Shown piece by piece: positions 17,277 to 26,379 of a DNA stretch of 51,594 nucleotides (positions are counted from its first letter, which is position 1; the number at the start of each line of letters is the position of its first letter). The DNA is from an uncultured Paracoccaceae bacterium. Lineage in GTDB: Bacteria; Pseudomonadota; Alphaproteobacteria; Rhodobacterales; Rhodobacteraceae. The notes beneath the pieces are model-generated. The model was given only the letters and a program-made list of their open reading frames with translations. It did not search any database and was not told where the DNA came from. The position numbers were made by a program, and so were the translations under genes. The stretch is from NCBI GenBank assembly GCA_913041145.1, contig CAJWHE010000013.1, positions 1-51,594 of the forward strand, given 5' to 3'.

Positions 17277-18608
17277 ATGGGTTATCCAATCCGCCTAATA
17301 GATAGTGTGAGGCTAGTCCTTTTGTCTGGGTCGTGGATCTGCGCAATAGCACAAATCTTGTTTGAAGAACGAGCAATAAATTTTATAAACTTTGGTGTAA
17401 TCCTTTATATAATTTTTATTCTGATGACTCTACCAAAATTAAGGCCAAGTACGTTTTTAATCTTGTTGTTTTTGAGTTTTATCGGATGGCTTTTTATGGA
17501 GAAAATTCCATCACTTGGTGACTGGATGGCATCTGGCCGATACGCATTAATTTTTTGTGCTTTAATTCCAACTATGGCATTGGTTAGAGCTACTGCCTTG
17601 ATCATGCCGTCTGTTAATCAAACGCAAAAACAATTAGCAAATTTACCACCTAATACATCGGCGAGCGGTTTTCAATTAGCTGCTCACTTTTTTGGAGGGG
17701 TGCTGAACTTGGGGGTGGTACCAATTCTATCAGCAGCAGTGCCAGAAAATAGTAGCTTTGAAACAAGACGTGCTGCTGCTGAGGCAACCTTAAGGGGTAT
17801 GGTGACAGCTGCAACTTGGTCTCCGTTCTTCATTGCTTTTGCGATAGGGCAAAAGTTTACGGGTAACTTAGACTCATGGATTGCAATATCTATAGGGGTA
17901 TTTACGGCAATAATTTTTACATTTGGTACGTTGCCCTATATTAATAAGTCATTTAAAAACCTTCAAATTAAAGCGTCTATTTGGTGTCTTAAGCCAGTTT
18001 TATTTCGTTTAATGATAGCTCTGGTCTCAGTTTTAATTGTGGCGTTCCTCTTTGATTATACGGCGTTGTCGGCGGTAATTCTTGTAATGCCAGGCTTGGT
18101 GTTGCTACAATTAATTCGAAACTCAAAGGGCTTTAAGGTTGTGGTAGCCAGCACCAAAAACTCCATGGTAAATATTTCTGATGACATAGTAATAATAAGT
18201 ATGGCTATGGTCGTTGCGTTCTTTGCGACAGAAGCTGGAGTCTTTAGTGAAGTGGTTTCTACATTTTATTCTGGAATTATTCCAGGATGGGTAGCTTTAA
18301 TATTTACACCAACTATCATGATGTTAGCCTCTATAATTGGTATCCATCCAGTTATTTCAAGTACCGCCTTATTAGGAATTTTTAGCGGAGGTGCGGCAGA
18401 TGTTCATCCTGCATTATTAATGCAATCTCACTTAATTGGGTGGGGCGCAGGAACTTTACCTTCTTTCGCATCCTTGGCATTAATTACCTGTTCTCGGCTT
18501 TTTGTTATTCCGGTATATAAGTTAACTTTTGGAATAAATTTATGGATTTCGTTTGGATACGCTTTAATTGGAGGTATTTTACTAAGTTTAGTAAATATCT
18601 TTATCTAG
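17277..18608 (+). CDS. Polytopic membrane permease, ion-transporter-like, substrate unknown
   Basis: A 443-residue inner-membrane protein with about 11-12 hydrophobic segments. It does not match EamA, MFS or ABC permeases. Its two-halved layout, with polar stretches between helices (PENSSFETRRAAAEATLRGMVTAATWSPFF in the first half and GIHPVISSTALLGIF in the second), resembles the ion-transporter (IT) superfamily of carboxylate permeases. That assignment is tentative. Start is taken as ATG 17277; a TTG directly before it at 17274 is possible, and neither has a good ribosome site. A TauD-type dioxygenase follows after 72 bp, hinting at import of a compound that the dioxygenase attacks. Confidence 0.7.
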   Translation: MGYPIRLIDSVRLVLLSGSWICAIAQILFEERAINFINFGVILYIIFILMTLPKLRPSTFLILLFLSFIGWLFMEKIPSLGDWMASGRYALIFCALIPTMALVRATALIMPSVNQTQKQLANLPPNTSASGFQLAAHFFGGVLNLGVVPILSAAVPENSSFETRRAAAEATLRGMVTAATWSPFFIAFAIGQKFTGNLDSWIAISIGVFTAIIFTFGTLPYINKSFKNLQIKASIWCLKPVLFRLMIALVSVLIVAFLFDYTALSAVILVMPGLVLLQLIRNSKGFKVVVASTKNSMVNISDDIVIISMAMVVAFFATEAGVFSEVVSTFYSGIIPGWVALIFTPTIMMLASIIGIHPVISSTALLGIFSGGAADVHPALLMQSHLIGWGAGTLPSFASLALITCSRLFVIPVYKLTFGINLWISFGYALIGGILLSLVNIFI

Positions 18609-18680
18609 GAGTGTATTTTAAGAATATTGGATAGTAATTGTTTTATTTTACGGTCATTATAATAAATTTAGGAGCTTCGC

Positions 18681-19529
18681 ATGGTAGTAGTAAAGAGTAA
18701 TAATTATAAATTTATAACCGCCAAACCTTTTGCTCCAAATCTAGGTGCAGAGATATATGGTGTAGACCTGAGCATTCCGGTGCCAGATGAGCAGTTTGTT
18801 GAAGTTCAACAAGCCTTCTTAGATTATCAGGTTTTATTTTTTAAAGACCAAAATGTAATCCCACCGGAACAGCATGTTTTGTTTGGAAAACGGTTCGGCC
18901 CCTTACACGCGCATCCTGCAGCACCAACTATGAAAGGGCAGCCAGAAATTTTTGAAATTCATGCAACTAAAGATTCAAAGATTGCTAATGGAGAATTTTG
19001 GCATTCAGATGTATCATGTGATGAAGAGCCTCCGCTTGGAACTATGCTTCAGATCCAAATTGCTCCACCATGTGGTGGAGATACTATGTTTAGTAATATG
19101 TATATGGCTTATGATAATCTTTCGAAGCCTCTAAAATCATTGGTTGAAGGCCTAACGGCCCTCCATTCTTCGGAGCATATCTACAAAGGCCGGTACAGTG
19201 ACCGGGGTAAAAGTGATCAAGAGATCCACTGCCCAGAAGCTGTTCATCCAGTAGTTAGAACTCATCCAAAGACAGGTAGAAAGGCACTCTTTATAAACCG
19301 AACTTTTACAACTCGTATCAATGAACTTTCAGAATCTGAAAGTGATTCAGTTTTAGAAATGCTCTTTAAGCACGCGGAACATCTAGATTATCAGATAAGG
19401 TTTCGGTGGTCTTTAAATGACATGGCCTTTTGGGATAATCGGTGTTGTATGCATCGTGCAATTTGGGATTATTGGCCCGAAGAGCGCAAGGGTAGAAGGG
19501 TTACAATCAAGGGAGAGCGGCCGGTTTAA
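18681..19529 (+). CDS. TauD/TfdA-family 2-oxoglutarate dioxygenase
   Basis: A 282-residue Fe(II)/2-oxoglutarate dioxygenase of the TauD/TfdA group. Iron ligands are H108 and D110 in FWHSDVSCDEEPP and H258 in DNRCCMHRAIWDY; an arginine at about R269-R272 would bind 2-oxoglutarate. Family members release sulfite from taurine, hydroxylate phenoxyacetates, or attack alkyl sulfates and other small acids; I see no feature that fixes the substrate. A strong AGGAG site precedes the ATG. It is flanked by a permease (72 bp upstream) and an EamA transporter (88 bp downstream), all on one strand. Confidence 0.9.
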   Translation: MVVVKSNNYKFITAKPFAPNLGAEIYGVDLSIPVPDEQFVEVQQAFLDYQVLFFKDQNVIPPEQHVLFGKRFGPLHAHPAAPTMKGQPEIFEIHATKDSKIANGEFWHSDVSCDEEPPLGTMLQIQIAPPCGGDTMFSNMYMAYDNLSKPLKSLVEGLTALHSSEHIYKGRYSDRGKSDQEIHCPEAVHPVVRTHPKTGRKALFINRTFTTRINELSESESDSVLEMLFKHAEHLDYQIRFRWSLNDMAFWDNRCCMHRAIWDYWPEERKGRRVTIKGERPV

Positions 19530-19617
19530 GGTGTTAAGTTAACGGAGTTTTTAGAACCCTACAATTTAGTGCTCTTTTTTATAATTACTTGATAAATGCT
19601 TTTTCGGAGGTTTTGTA

Positions 19618-20529
19618 ATAAAATTTTTACAAAAATTATGGGTAAATGCCCCGTTATTAATATGTTTTTCAACCTTTGGGTGGGCAGGCAATACCATAGT
19701 AGCTCGATTGTCTGTGGACGAAATTTCTCCTATGGTGGTAGTCTTTTTACGTTGGTCTATAGTCGTTCCAATTTTGATTATAATGCAAAGGGAAAAGCTG
19801 ATTTTAGCTTATCCACTGGTAAAGAAAAATCTTAAATGGGTTTTATCAATGGGAGCTTTAGGACTCACCGCATTTAGTGCATTATTCTATATTGCTGCAA
19901 ATTATACTGTAGCTGTAAATTTGGGAATTATTCAATGTACGATGCCAGCTTTTATTTTAATCTTAGCGGTTTTGTTTCTAAATACTAAAGTTTCTAAGAT
20001 AGAGGTTTTTGGTATGCTTGTCGCTTTAGTTGGTGTTTTGATTGTTATTAGTAAAGGAAGTTTAATTACTCTTCTGGCACTTTCGGCTAATTTGGGCGAT
20101 CTTTTTGCGCTAATGGCTGTATTCCTATACGCGAGTTATACAATTGGCCTAAAGCGGAGTCCCAAAATGGAGAATCTCACGCTTTTTACATTTTTTGCTA
20201 TTGCAGCGTGGTTGGCTTCACTTCCCCTTTTATTATTAGAAACATCTCTGGGATATACGCTTTGGCCAAATAATTTTGAGTGGTTCTTAATCGTTTATAT
20301 TGCTTTGGTACCTTCTTTTTTATCGCAAATTACCTTTATGAGAGGTGTTGAGCTCATTGGTCCAGGCAGAGCAGGTTTATATATAAACCTTGTACCAATT
20401 TTCGCGGCTATTATGGGTGTAATAATCTTAGACGAACCCTTTGAATTATATCACTTTTGGTCCTTGGTTGTTGTTTTTATTGGAATTTATATATTTACCA
20501 TTTTAAATAAAAAAGTAAATTTTTCTTAG
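19618..20529 (+). CDS. EamA/DMT transporter, probable ATA start codon
   Basis: A 303-residue EamA-family transporter with ten predicted membrane segments in two repeats. From its first conventional start (TTG at 19708) the protein would have only 273 residues and would lose most of its first helix. The same frame is open back to 19585, and the upstream codons encode the expected first helix (LLICFSTFGWAGNTIVARLS). That upstream stretch contains no ATG, GTG or TTG. A perfect GGAGG lies at 19606-19610, and the codon seven bases after it is ATA at 19618. I therefore place the start there, giving a length like the other EamA proteins here. A mutated start or a sequence error is the alternative. 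Its stop overlaps the convergent peptidase gene by four bases. Confidence 0.75.
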   Translation: MKFLQKLWVNAPLLICFSTFGWAGNTIVARLSVDEISPMVVVFLRWSIVVPILIIMQREKLILAYPLVKKNLKWVLSMGALGLTAFSALFYIAANYTVAVNLGIIQCTMPAFILILAVLFLNTKVSKIEVFGMLVALVGVLIVISKGSLITLLALSANLGDLFALMAVFLYASYTIGLKRSPKMENLTLFTFFAIAAWLASLPLLLLETSLGYTLWPNNFEWFLIVYIALVPSFLSQITFMRGVELIGPGRAGLYINLVPIFAAIMGVIILDEPFELYHFWSLVVVFIGIYIFTILNKKVNFS

Positions 20530-21899
20530 TCAGAACCTAGTGTTTCGAGTAACTTGCAATAGGCAATTTGCCCACGCTTGAAGTTCTTTAATCTAAAAAA
20601 TTCATTAGGAGCATGTAGGTTTTCATCACCTAATGAAAACCCAAACATGGTACCGTGAACTCCAAGCTCTTTGAGAAATATGGTCATTATTGGAATAGAG
20701 CCACCCAGGCGGGTCTCATAAGGTTCCTTTTGATAAACTTCAGCAAGTATGTCTTTTGCTACTTTACTAGCATTATGGCTCCTAGGCATTAGAAATGGGT
20801 CTCCGTCTCCAGCTAGTTTTTGTATAGATGAAGTTGTTCCTGGAGGAGTATGTCTCTCGACATGTTTTGTTATTAGATTAAAGATTTTATCAGGATTCTG
20901 ATTTGCAACTAACCTGCAGGTTATTTTCACACTTGCTTCTGCTGGATGTACAGTTTTTGAGCCTAACCCCTGATATCCACCCCATATACCGTTTATATCT
21001 AGTGTTGGACGCGCCCAGAGCCTTTCGCGGGTACTATATCCGGCCTCTCCAAAAAGTTCTGGAACTCCAAGTTCAGCAATATAGGCTGCCTCATCGTATG
21101 GTACTTTTGAAATTTCATCCTTATCTTCTAACGTAAGTTCAACGACATCATCATAAAAATTATCAATAAGAATTTTTCCATTTTGATCTTTCATTGATGC
21201 AACTAATTGACTAAGCGCCATTAGCGGGTTTGCAATAGCTCCGCCATGTAATCCGGAGTGCTGATCAACTTTTGGCCCTGTTAACTTAATTTCTACCCCG
21301 ATTAGACCTTTTAAGCCTAGGACAATGTTTGGCTCATCTTCTGTCCACTGCAGTCCATCTGCAGAGAATATCATATCGCATGAAAACTTTTTACGGTGTT
21401 TTGCCATAAACTCTGGTAATTCGGGAGAACCTATTTCTTCCTGACCTTCAAATAAAAACTTAACATTTACTGGTAACTCGCCCCTAGTATTTTTTATTGC
21501 TTCAAAGGAGATAATTGGAATTAACATCCCCCCTTTATCATCTGATGCTCCTCGCCCATAAACCTTCCCATTTCGTATTTCAGGCTTAAAGGGTGGGGTA
21601 TCCCACAAGTCAAAAGGTTCTGCCGGTTGAACATCAAAATGGCCGTATATTAAAATAGTGGGTTTTGATTTCCCAGCGTGCAACCAGTCGCCATAGACAA
21701 CTGGATGGCCGCCTGTTGGCATTATAACAGTGTTTTCTGCTCCAGCCTTTTCTAACCTGTTGGACACCCAACGGGCAGCTCTTTCTACATCTTCAACATA
21801 CTCACTGGATGCTGACACAGAAGGAATACTAACAAAGTCTAGTAGTTCACCCTCAAACCTTTCCTGGTTAGTTTTTAAAAATTTTTGCCAATCAGTCAT
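20526..21899 (-). CDS. M20-family metallopeptidase (dipeptidase type)
   Basis: A 457-residue M20/M25 zinc peptidase. Metal and catalytic positions are visible: YGHFDVQP with H87 and D89, the bridging aspartate in GRGASDDKGG near 120, and the glutamate pair in FEGQEEIGSPE near 154. The middle carries the dimerisation domain (about 195-350), and HAPNEFFRL near the end supplies the last histidine. The length fits the ArgE/DapE-related dipeptidases (carnosinase-like). A AGGGA site precedes the ATG. Single gene, tail-to-tail with the EamA transporter gene. Confidence 0.9.
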   Translation of the reverse strand: MTDWQKFLKTNQERFEGELLDFVSIPSVSASSEYVEDVERAARWVSNRLEKAGAENTVIMPTGGHPVVYGDWLHAGKSKPTILIYGHFDVQPAEPFDLWDTPPFKPEIRNGKVYGRGASDDKGGMLIPIISFEAIKNTRGELPVNVKFLFEGQEEIGSPELPEFMAKHRKKFSCDMIFSADGLQWTEDEPNIVLGLKGLIGVEIKLTGPKVDQHSGLHGGAIANPLMALSQLVASMKDQNGKILIDNFYDDVVELTLEDKDEISKVPYDEAAYIAELGVPELFGEAGYSTRERLWARPTLDINGIWGGYQGLGSKTVHPAEASVKITCRLVANQNPDKIFNLITKHVERHTPPGTTSSIQKLAGDGDPFLMPRSHNASKVAKDILAEVYQKEPYETRLGGSIPIMTIFLKELGVHGTMFGFSLGDENLHAPNEFFRLKNFKRGQIAYCKLLETLGSD

Positions 21900-22046
21900 A
21901 TTTAGGTCCCTTTTTATAAAAAAGAATAGAGTATAAAAGAAACTCTCAATTATTTAATTAGTTGCATTTGTATTTTCGTTTATGGTTTACTTTAATCGTA
22001 ACCAATAAATTGTTACAAAACAAATTTGTTTAAGTCTAATCAAAAA

Positions 22047-22655
22047 ATGTTGGAATGTATTGTGGTAGATGACCAAACTATTGAAGTTTATAATGCAAAA
22101 GCAGATGAGTACTCTAAAATAGGCGGTTTCACCACAAATAAGCATTTGAAGGATTTCGTAGAACTTCATAATAAGAACGATAAAGTTTTAGATTTAGGCT
22201 GTGGTCATGGCTCTGCTGCTTTCTATATGCTGAATTCTGGTCTCAACTGTCATGCGATCGATGCTTCCGCAAAAATGGTCGAACTTGCTAATCAAAAATT
22301 TAATATTAAAGCTAAAGTTTGTACCTTTGATAAACTCGATGGGGCAAAGAGTTTCAATGGAATTTATGCTAGTTTTAGCCTTCTACACGTTGATCAAATT
22401 GAATTTTTAAAAATTTTGCGAGTTATTAAACGTATTTTGTTACCTGATGGAAAATTAGGCTTAGGAATGAAGTTAGGAACTGGTACCAAGCGTGACTCTA
22501 TCGGTAGATTTTATGCTTATTACACGGAGGATGAACTGATTAAACATTTAGAAGGTATCGGTCTCAGATTGATAAGGCGTTATTCTGGAAGCTCTAAAGG
22601 CTTAGCTGGAGATGTAGAGCCTTGGATTTTTCTAATAGGACAAAGTCAACTATAA
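22047..22655 (+). CDS. Class I SAM-dependent methyltransferase
   Basis: A Rossmann-fold methyltransferase of about 202 residues. The SAM motif I is VLDLGCGHGSAAFYM, followed by the acidic end of strand two (CHAIDASAKMVELA) and the motif at the end of strand four (YASFSLLHVD). The C-terminal part includes YYTEDELIKHLEGIGLRL, typical of small-molecule methyltransferases of the Methyltransf_11/25 type. The start is uncertain: ATG 22047 is used, but GTG 22062, with GGAA six bases before, would give the family-typical beginning VDDQTIEVYNAKADEY. The methyl acceptor is unknown. Confidence 0.82.
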   Translation: MLECIVVDDQTIEVYNAKADEYSKIGGFTTNKHLKDFVELHNKNDKVLDLGCGHGSAAFYMLNSGLNCHAIDASAKMVELANQKFNIKAKVCTFDKLDGAKSFNGIYASFSLLHVDQIEFLKILRVIKRILLPDGKLGLGMKLGTGTKRDSIGRFYAYYTEDELIKHLEGIGLRLIRRYSGSSKGLAGDVEPWIFLIGQSQL

Positions 22656-22697
22656 TTAAAATACTTGTTTTAAGTTAAGGTTTTTATTTTTACCATG

Positions 22698-23132
22698 CTA
22701 GTGGCAGGCTCTTCCATGAAATTTGAGTTGCCAATAATTATATGGAAGAGGTGTAATAAATCCGACAAAAAGCATTATTGGTATCACCCAAATAGTCAGT
22801 TTGGCCCCACCAACTAGAATAAAATCAACAATATTCATTGAAAGCTCCATTGATATCATTGAGATGAGTGACATACCAAGAGCTGTCTTGAGCGCTATGG
22901 AAAAGATCATTTGACGTAATAAAATAAATGTTTCAAGGGCGATTGAGGTTATTAGTCCATTAACTATAGCTAGACTCATTACCACAAGTGCTGACACGTT
23001 AAAGTTAGACAGTTGAAAGAATAGAATTGTTCCAAAATCACCAATAGAGCATCCAATTAAGCACCACATCGTATTATAGGATGACGTTATCCAAGTATTC
23101 TTACACTTCCAATCAATTTTTAACTTTGACAC
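22698..23132 (-). CDS. DUF4396-family membrane protein
   Basis: A 144-residue protein with four hydrophobic helices. The WCLIGCSIGDFGTILFF stretch near the start and the ending PYNYWQLKFHGRACH match the pattern of DUF4396 proteins, which have no established function. The paired cysteine/histidine ends suggest metal or redox handling, but this is a guess. Start is GTG at 23132; it has no well-spaced ribosome site, and no better start is visible. An FNR-type palindrome lies 97 bp upstream (23229-23242), so oxygen- or redox-dependent expression is possible. Confidence 0.72.
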   Translation of the reverse strand: MSKLKIDWKCKNTWITSSYNTMWCLIGCSIGDFGTILFFQLSNFNVSALVVMSLAIVNGLITSIALETFILLRQMIFSIALKTALGMSLISMISMELSMNIVDFILVGGAKLTIWVIPIMLFVGFITPLPYNYWQLKFHGRACH

Positions 23133-23228
23133 CTTGGATGTAATCCATATTTTGTTATTATTCAGATTAGGATTTTTTTTTACAGCAAACTTTTCTCACG
23201 GAAAACGAGTATACTTTTATGCGATTGG

Positions 23229-23242
23229 TTGATATTGATCAA
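23229..23242. promoter_or_regulatory. Perfect FNR/FnrL/Dnr-type box
   Basis: TTGAT-ATTG-ATCAA is an exact match to the TTGAT-N4-ATCAA consensus of FNR-family regulators. It lies between the divergent DUF4396 gene (97 bp to its start) and aroQ (69 bp). For aroQ a TATAAA at 23261-23266 follows about 28 bases from the box centre, close to the spacing of class II activation. On the other strand TATACT (23213-23208) serves as a possible -10. Which gene is controlled cannot be decided from sequence. Confidence 0.6.
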
Positions 23243-23311
23243 TAGCGTTGTTCGAGGCATTATAAATAAAAAAAGAGTTAAGTGATATACTTTAAAGTGG
23301 GAAATAATCTT

Positions 23312-23749
23312 ATGAATAAAAAAGTTTACATGATTAATGGACCAAATTTGAATTTACTTGGGACCAGGCAACCGGAGATTTATGGGCATACAACGCTTAA
23401 AAATATTGAAGAAACTTGTGTTTCCATATCAAAAACATTGAACATTGATTTAGAACTCTCACAGTCAAATCATGAAGGAGAGTTAATAGAAATTATACAG
23501 AGTGCTAGGGATAAAGTCGAAGGAATTATAATAAACCCGGGTGCATTTAGTCATACTTCGGTAGCAATATTGGACGCGCTGAATGTTTATGAGGGTTTAG
23601 TTTTAGAAGTCCATATTTCTAACATCCATAAGAGAGAGGATTTCAGACACAAGTCGTTTGTATCACTGAGAGCTGATGGTGTTATTTGTGGTTTTGGAGT
23701 TTCTGGCTATGAAATTGCATTACGTCATATGGCGACGATATTAATTTAA
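23312..23749 (+). CDS. aroQ: Type II 3-dehydroquinate dehydratase
   Basis: A 145-residue type II dehydroquinase. The signature [18 protein letters not shown] contains the catalytic arginine R19 and tyrosine Y24; [24 protein letters not shown] and [14 protein letters not shown] complete the active site. It interconverts 3-dehydroquinate and 3-dehydroshikimate, in the shikimate pathway or in quinate breakdown. Start is ATG 23312 after GGGAA; an upstream GTG at 23282 would add ten residues not seen in the family. Followed at 38 bp by an SAF-domain dehydrogenase in a run of catabolic-looking genes, with pca genes 7 kb away, so a catabolic role is plausible. Confidence 0.93.
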   Translation: MNKKVYMINGPNLNLLGTRQPEIYGHTTLKNIEETCVSISKTLNIDLELSQSNHEGELIEIIQSARDKVEGIIINPGAFSHTSVAILDALNVYEGLVLEVHISNIHKREDFRHKSFVSLRADGVICGFGVSGYEIALRHMATILI

Positions 23750-23787
23750 GTCTGTACCTTAAAAACAAATTCACTGGAAAAAATTAG

Positions 23788-25122
23788 ATGAGTTTATTTA
23801 ATCAGTTGAAGGCACGCAGTGATAACAATGATCTAATTCGTGTTGGCATAATCGGGGTTGGGAAGTTTGGAACAATGTTTGCTTCCCAGGTTGTTAGGTT
23901 ACCAGGGATTCATGTTGTTGGTGTGGCAGATTTAAATATTCAATCCTGTAAATCTAACTTAAAGTTAGCGGGCTGGAAGCCTGAGATGTATGACGCAAAG
24001 ACGTTAGATAACGCATTAGAATCTGGTGCCACGTGTGTTTTAGAAAATTTTGTTAGTCTTGTTAACGAACCAAGGATCGATATTATTATCGAGTGCACTG
24101 GAAATCCTGTAAAGGCTGTTGATCACATACTTGCTGCATTTGAATCAGGAAAGCACGTGATTAGTGCTACCGTTGAAGCAGACGCTCTTTGTGGGCCAGC
24201 ATTAGCGCGTAAAGCTATTGAATTTGGCGTAATTTATTCAATGGCTTACGGTGATCAGCCTGCAATGGTCTGTGAGTTAGTAGATTGGGCCCGGGTCTGC
24301 GGGTTTGATGTTATTGCTGCTGGTCGTGGTCACAAATGGCGTTCAGAATACCGTTCTTCTACACCGGATACAATTTGGGATTATTGGGGGTTAACTGAAG
24401 AACAAGCGAAGCGAGGTCGATTAAATCCTAAAATGTTTAACTCTTTTCTTGATGGAACTAAGCCAGCAATTGAATCGTCAGCTATATCGAATGCGACAGG
24501 TCTGCTAGCGCCCAGTAATGGATTAAACTACCCTTCTGGATCGATTGATCAAATTCCAATGCTTATGCGACCAATTAACGACGGTGGTATGTTGGAGGGA
24601 TCTGGCTTTGTGGAGGTAATAAATAGCTTAGACGAAAATGGAGATATGATAGACTATGACATTAGGAAGGGAGTGTGGGTTACTTTAAAATCAGCAAACG
24701 ATTATCAACGGAATTGTTTTGAAGAGTATAAGGTCCAAACTGATGATAGTGGTAAGTATTTTACGAGTTATAAGCGTTGGCATTTAATAGGACTAGAGCT
24801 TGGAATGTCTGTAGCTAATGTTGGCATAAGAAAAGAAGCTACTGGGGTGGCTAAGGAATTTCTATCAGATGTTGTGACTATTGCAAAAAGAGATTTACAA
24901 GTTGGTGAAGTTTTGGATGGAGAGGGTGGTTACACAGTATCGGGAGATATACGACCAAGTAATATTTCTGTTAAAAAAAATTATCTACCATTAGGTCTGA
25001 CAGCTGGTGTAAAAATGCTTAGAGATGTTAAGGCTAATTCTATTTTGAGTTATGATGATATTTCTATTGAACATCAAACGAATGCATATAAACTCAGAAA
25101 GAGTTTGGAACAGTCCATATAA
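23788..25122 (+). CDS. NAD(P)-dependent oxidoreductase with C-terminal SAF domain
   Basis: A 444-residue protein. The N-terminal Rossmann fold has GVGKFG at residues 23-28, followed by a homoserine-dehydrogenase-like or Gfo-like core with IIIECTGNPVKAV. The last 80 residues (about 365-435) look like an SAF domain, as in antifreeze-like and FlgA proteins. This architecture is widespread in catabolic clusters of alphaproteobacteria and related to homoserine-dehydrogenase-like proteins, but the substrate is generally unknown. It is 38 bp after aroQ and 40 bp before an M20D hydrolase, and so is probably part of one operon. Confidence 0.82.
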   Translation: MSLFNQLKARSDNNDLIRVGIIGVGKFGTMFASQVVRLPGIHVVGVADLNIQSCKSNLKLAGWKPEMYDAKTLDNALESGATCVLENFVSLVNEPRIDIIIECTGNPVKAVDHILAAFESGKHVISATVEADALCGPALARKAIEFGVIYSMAYGDQPAMVCELVDWARVCGFDVIAAGRGHKWRSEYRSSTPDTIWDYWGLTEEQAKRGRLNPKMFNSFLDGTKPAIESSAISNATGLLAPSNGLNYPSGSIDQIPMLMRPINDGGMLEGSGFVEVINSLDENGDMIDYDIRKGVWVTLKSANDYQRNCFEEYKVQTDDSGKYFTSYKRWHLIGLELGMSVANVGIRKEATGVAKEFLSDVVTIAKRDLQVGEVLDGEGGYTVSGDIRPSNISVKKNYLPLGLTAGVKMLRDVKANSILSYDDISIEHQTNAYKLRKSLEQSI

Positions 25123-25162
25123 ATGTAAATTTTTATCATAATTTCATAAAGGAGGGTACTAC

Positions 25163-26338
25163 GTGTCAATAAATATTTCATCAGTAATTTCGAAGAGCAA
25201 AAAGGAACTAACAGAAATCTTTGAAGATTTACACGCAAACCCGGAGATTGGTTTTGAAGAAGAGCGAACATCAAAAATTGTAGCAGAGAAGTTGAAAAGT
25301 TTTGGTGTTGATGAGGTCCATACTGGAATAGCAAAAACAGGTGTGGTTGGTATCATTAGAGGTAAAGGTCAAGGTAATAGGAGAATTGGACTTAGAGCAG
25401 ATATGGATGCGTTGCCAATTGATGAGATTTCTGGTGTGGCATATACCTCAAAAAACCCAGGCACTATGCATGCATGTGGTCATGATGGACATACGACTAT
25501 GTTACTTGGAGCGGCAAAGCATTTAGCAGAAACACGAGAATTTGATGGAACAGCAGTTTTAATATTTCAACCTGCGGAAGAGGGCTTGGGTGGTGCTAGA
25601 GGGATGCTAGAAGAAGGCTTATTTAACCAATTTCCTTGTGATGAGGTTTTTGGGATGCACAACTCTCCTAATGGAAAGATTAATTCGGTGGATATTTGTA
25701 AGGGAGCTGCCATGGCAGGAGCTTCGTTTTTTGATATTACTGTAAAGGGTGTGGGAAGCCATGCAGCAATGCCTCAGCAATCAAAAGATTCGTTAGTAAT
25801 TGCTTCTGCTTTAGTCGGACAAATACAAAGTATTGTAAGTAGGAATGTTCCACCTTTGGAAACATGCGTGATTTCTGTAACCCAAATTCATGCCGGCGCG
25901 GCTTATAATGTTGTTCCAGAAACGGCACACCTAGCAGGCACAATTCGATATTTTTCTGATAGTGTGTACGAAATGGTTGAAAATAGAATGAAAGATATTT
26001 GTGAGGGGTTTGGAAAGGCTTACGGCGTGAGTATTGATATTGATTTACGTAATATTTTTGATGTTCTCACAAATGATGATGATTTGTCAGACGAGTACAT
26101 GAAAGCTGCTGCAGACATCGTGGGTTCTGAAAATATTGATGATAAGGCAGAACCGGCTACTGGTTCAGAAGATTTTGCTGATATGTTAAAAGTTGTGCCT
26201 GGAGCCTATTGCAGAGTAGGGCATGGTGGCACAATTCCACTTCATAACCCTAGTTTTGTTTTAGATCCAGAAGTTTTACCTATTGGAGCCTCAATAATGG
26301 CCAGAATTGTTGAGCGCCGCATTCCCTTGAATGAGTAA
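25163..26338 (+). CDS. M20D-family amidohydrolase (aminoacylase/hippurate-hydrolase-like)
   Basis: A 391-residue M20D metallo-amidohydrolase. The metal site block is MHACGHDGHT at residues 102-111, with C105 and H107 as ligands, followed by QPAEEGLGGA near 137-146, and the dimerisation domain contains VGSHAAMPQQSKD. The family removes acyl groups from N-acyl amino acids, hippurate or auxin conjugates. Start is GTG 25163, fixed by a strong GGAGGG nine bases upstream. It is the third gene of the aroQ row, with 41 bp to the SDR. Confidence 0.9.
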   Translation: MSINISSVISKSKKELTEIFEDLHANPEIGFEEERTSKIVAEKLKSFGVDEVHTGIAKTGVVGIIRGKGQGNRRIGLRADMDALPIDEISGVAYTSKNPGTMHACGHDGHTTMLLGAAKHLAETREFDGTAVLIFQPAEEGLGGARGMLEEGLFNQFPCDEVFGMHNSPNGKINSVDICKGAAMAGASFFDITVKGVGSHAAMPQQSKDSLVIASALVGQIQSIVSRNVPPLETCVISVTQIHAGAAYNVVPETAHLAGTIRYFSDSVYEMVENRMKDICEGFGKAYGVSIDIDLRNIFDVLTNDDDLSDEYMKAAADIVGSENIDDKAEPATGSEDFADMLKVVPGAYCRVGHGGTIPLHNPSFVLDPEVLPIGASIMARIVERRIPLNE

Positions 26339-26379
26339 AGAAGTTTATATTTAGCATAAATTATAGATAGGGACACATT

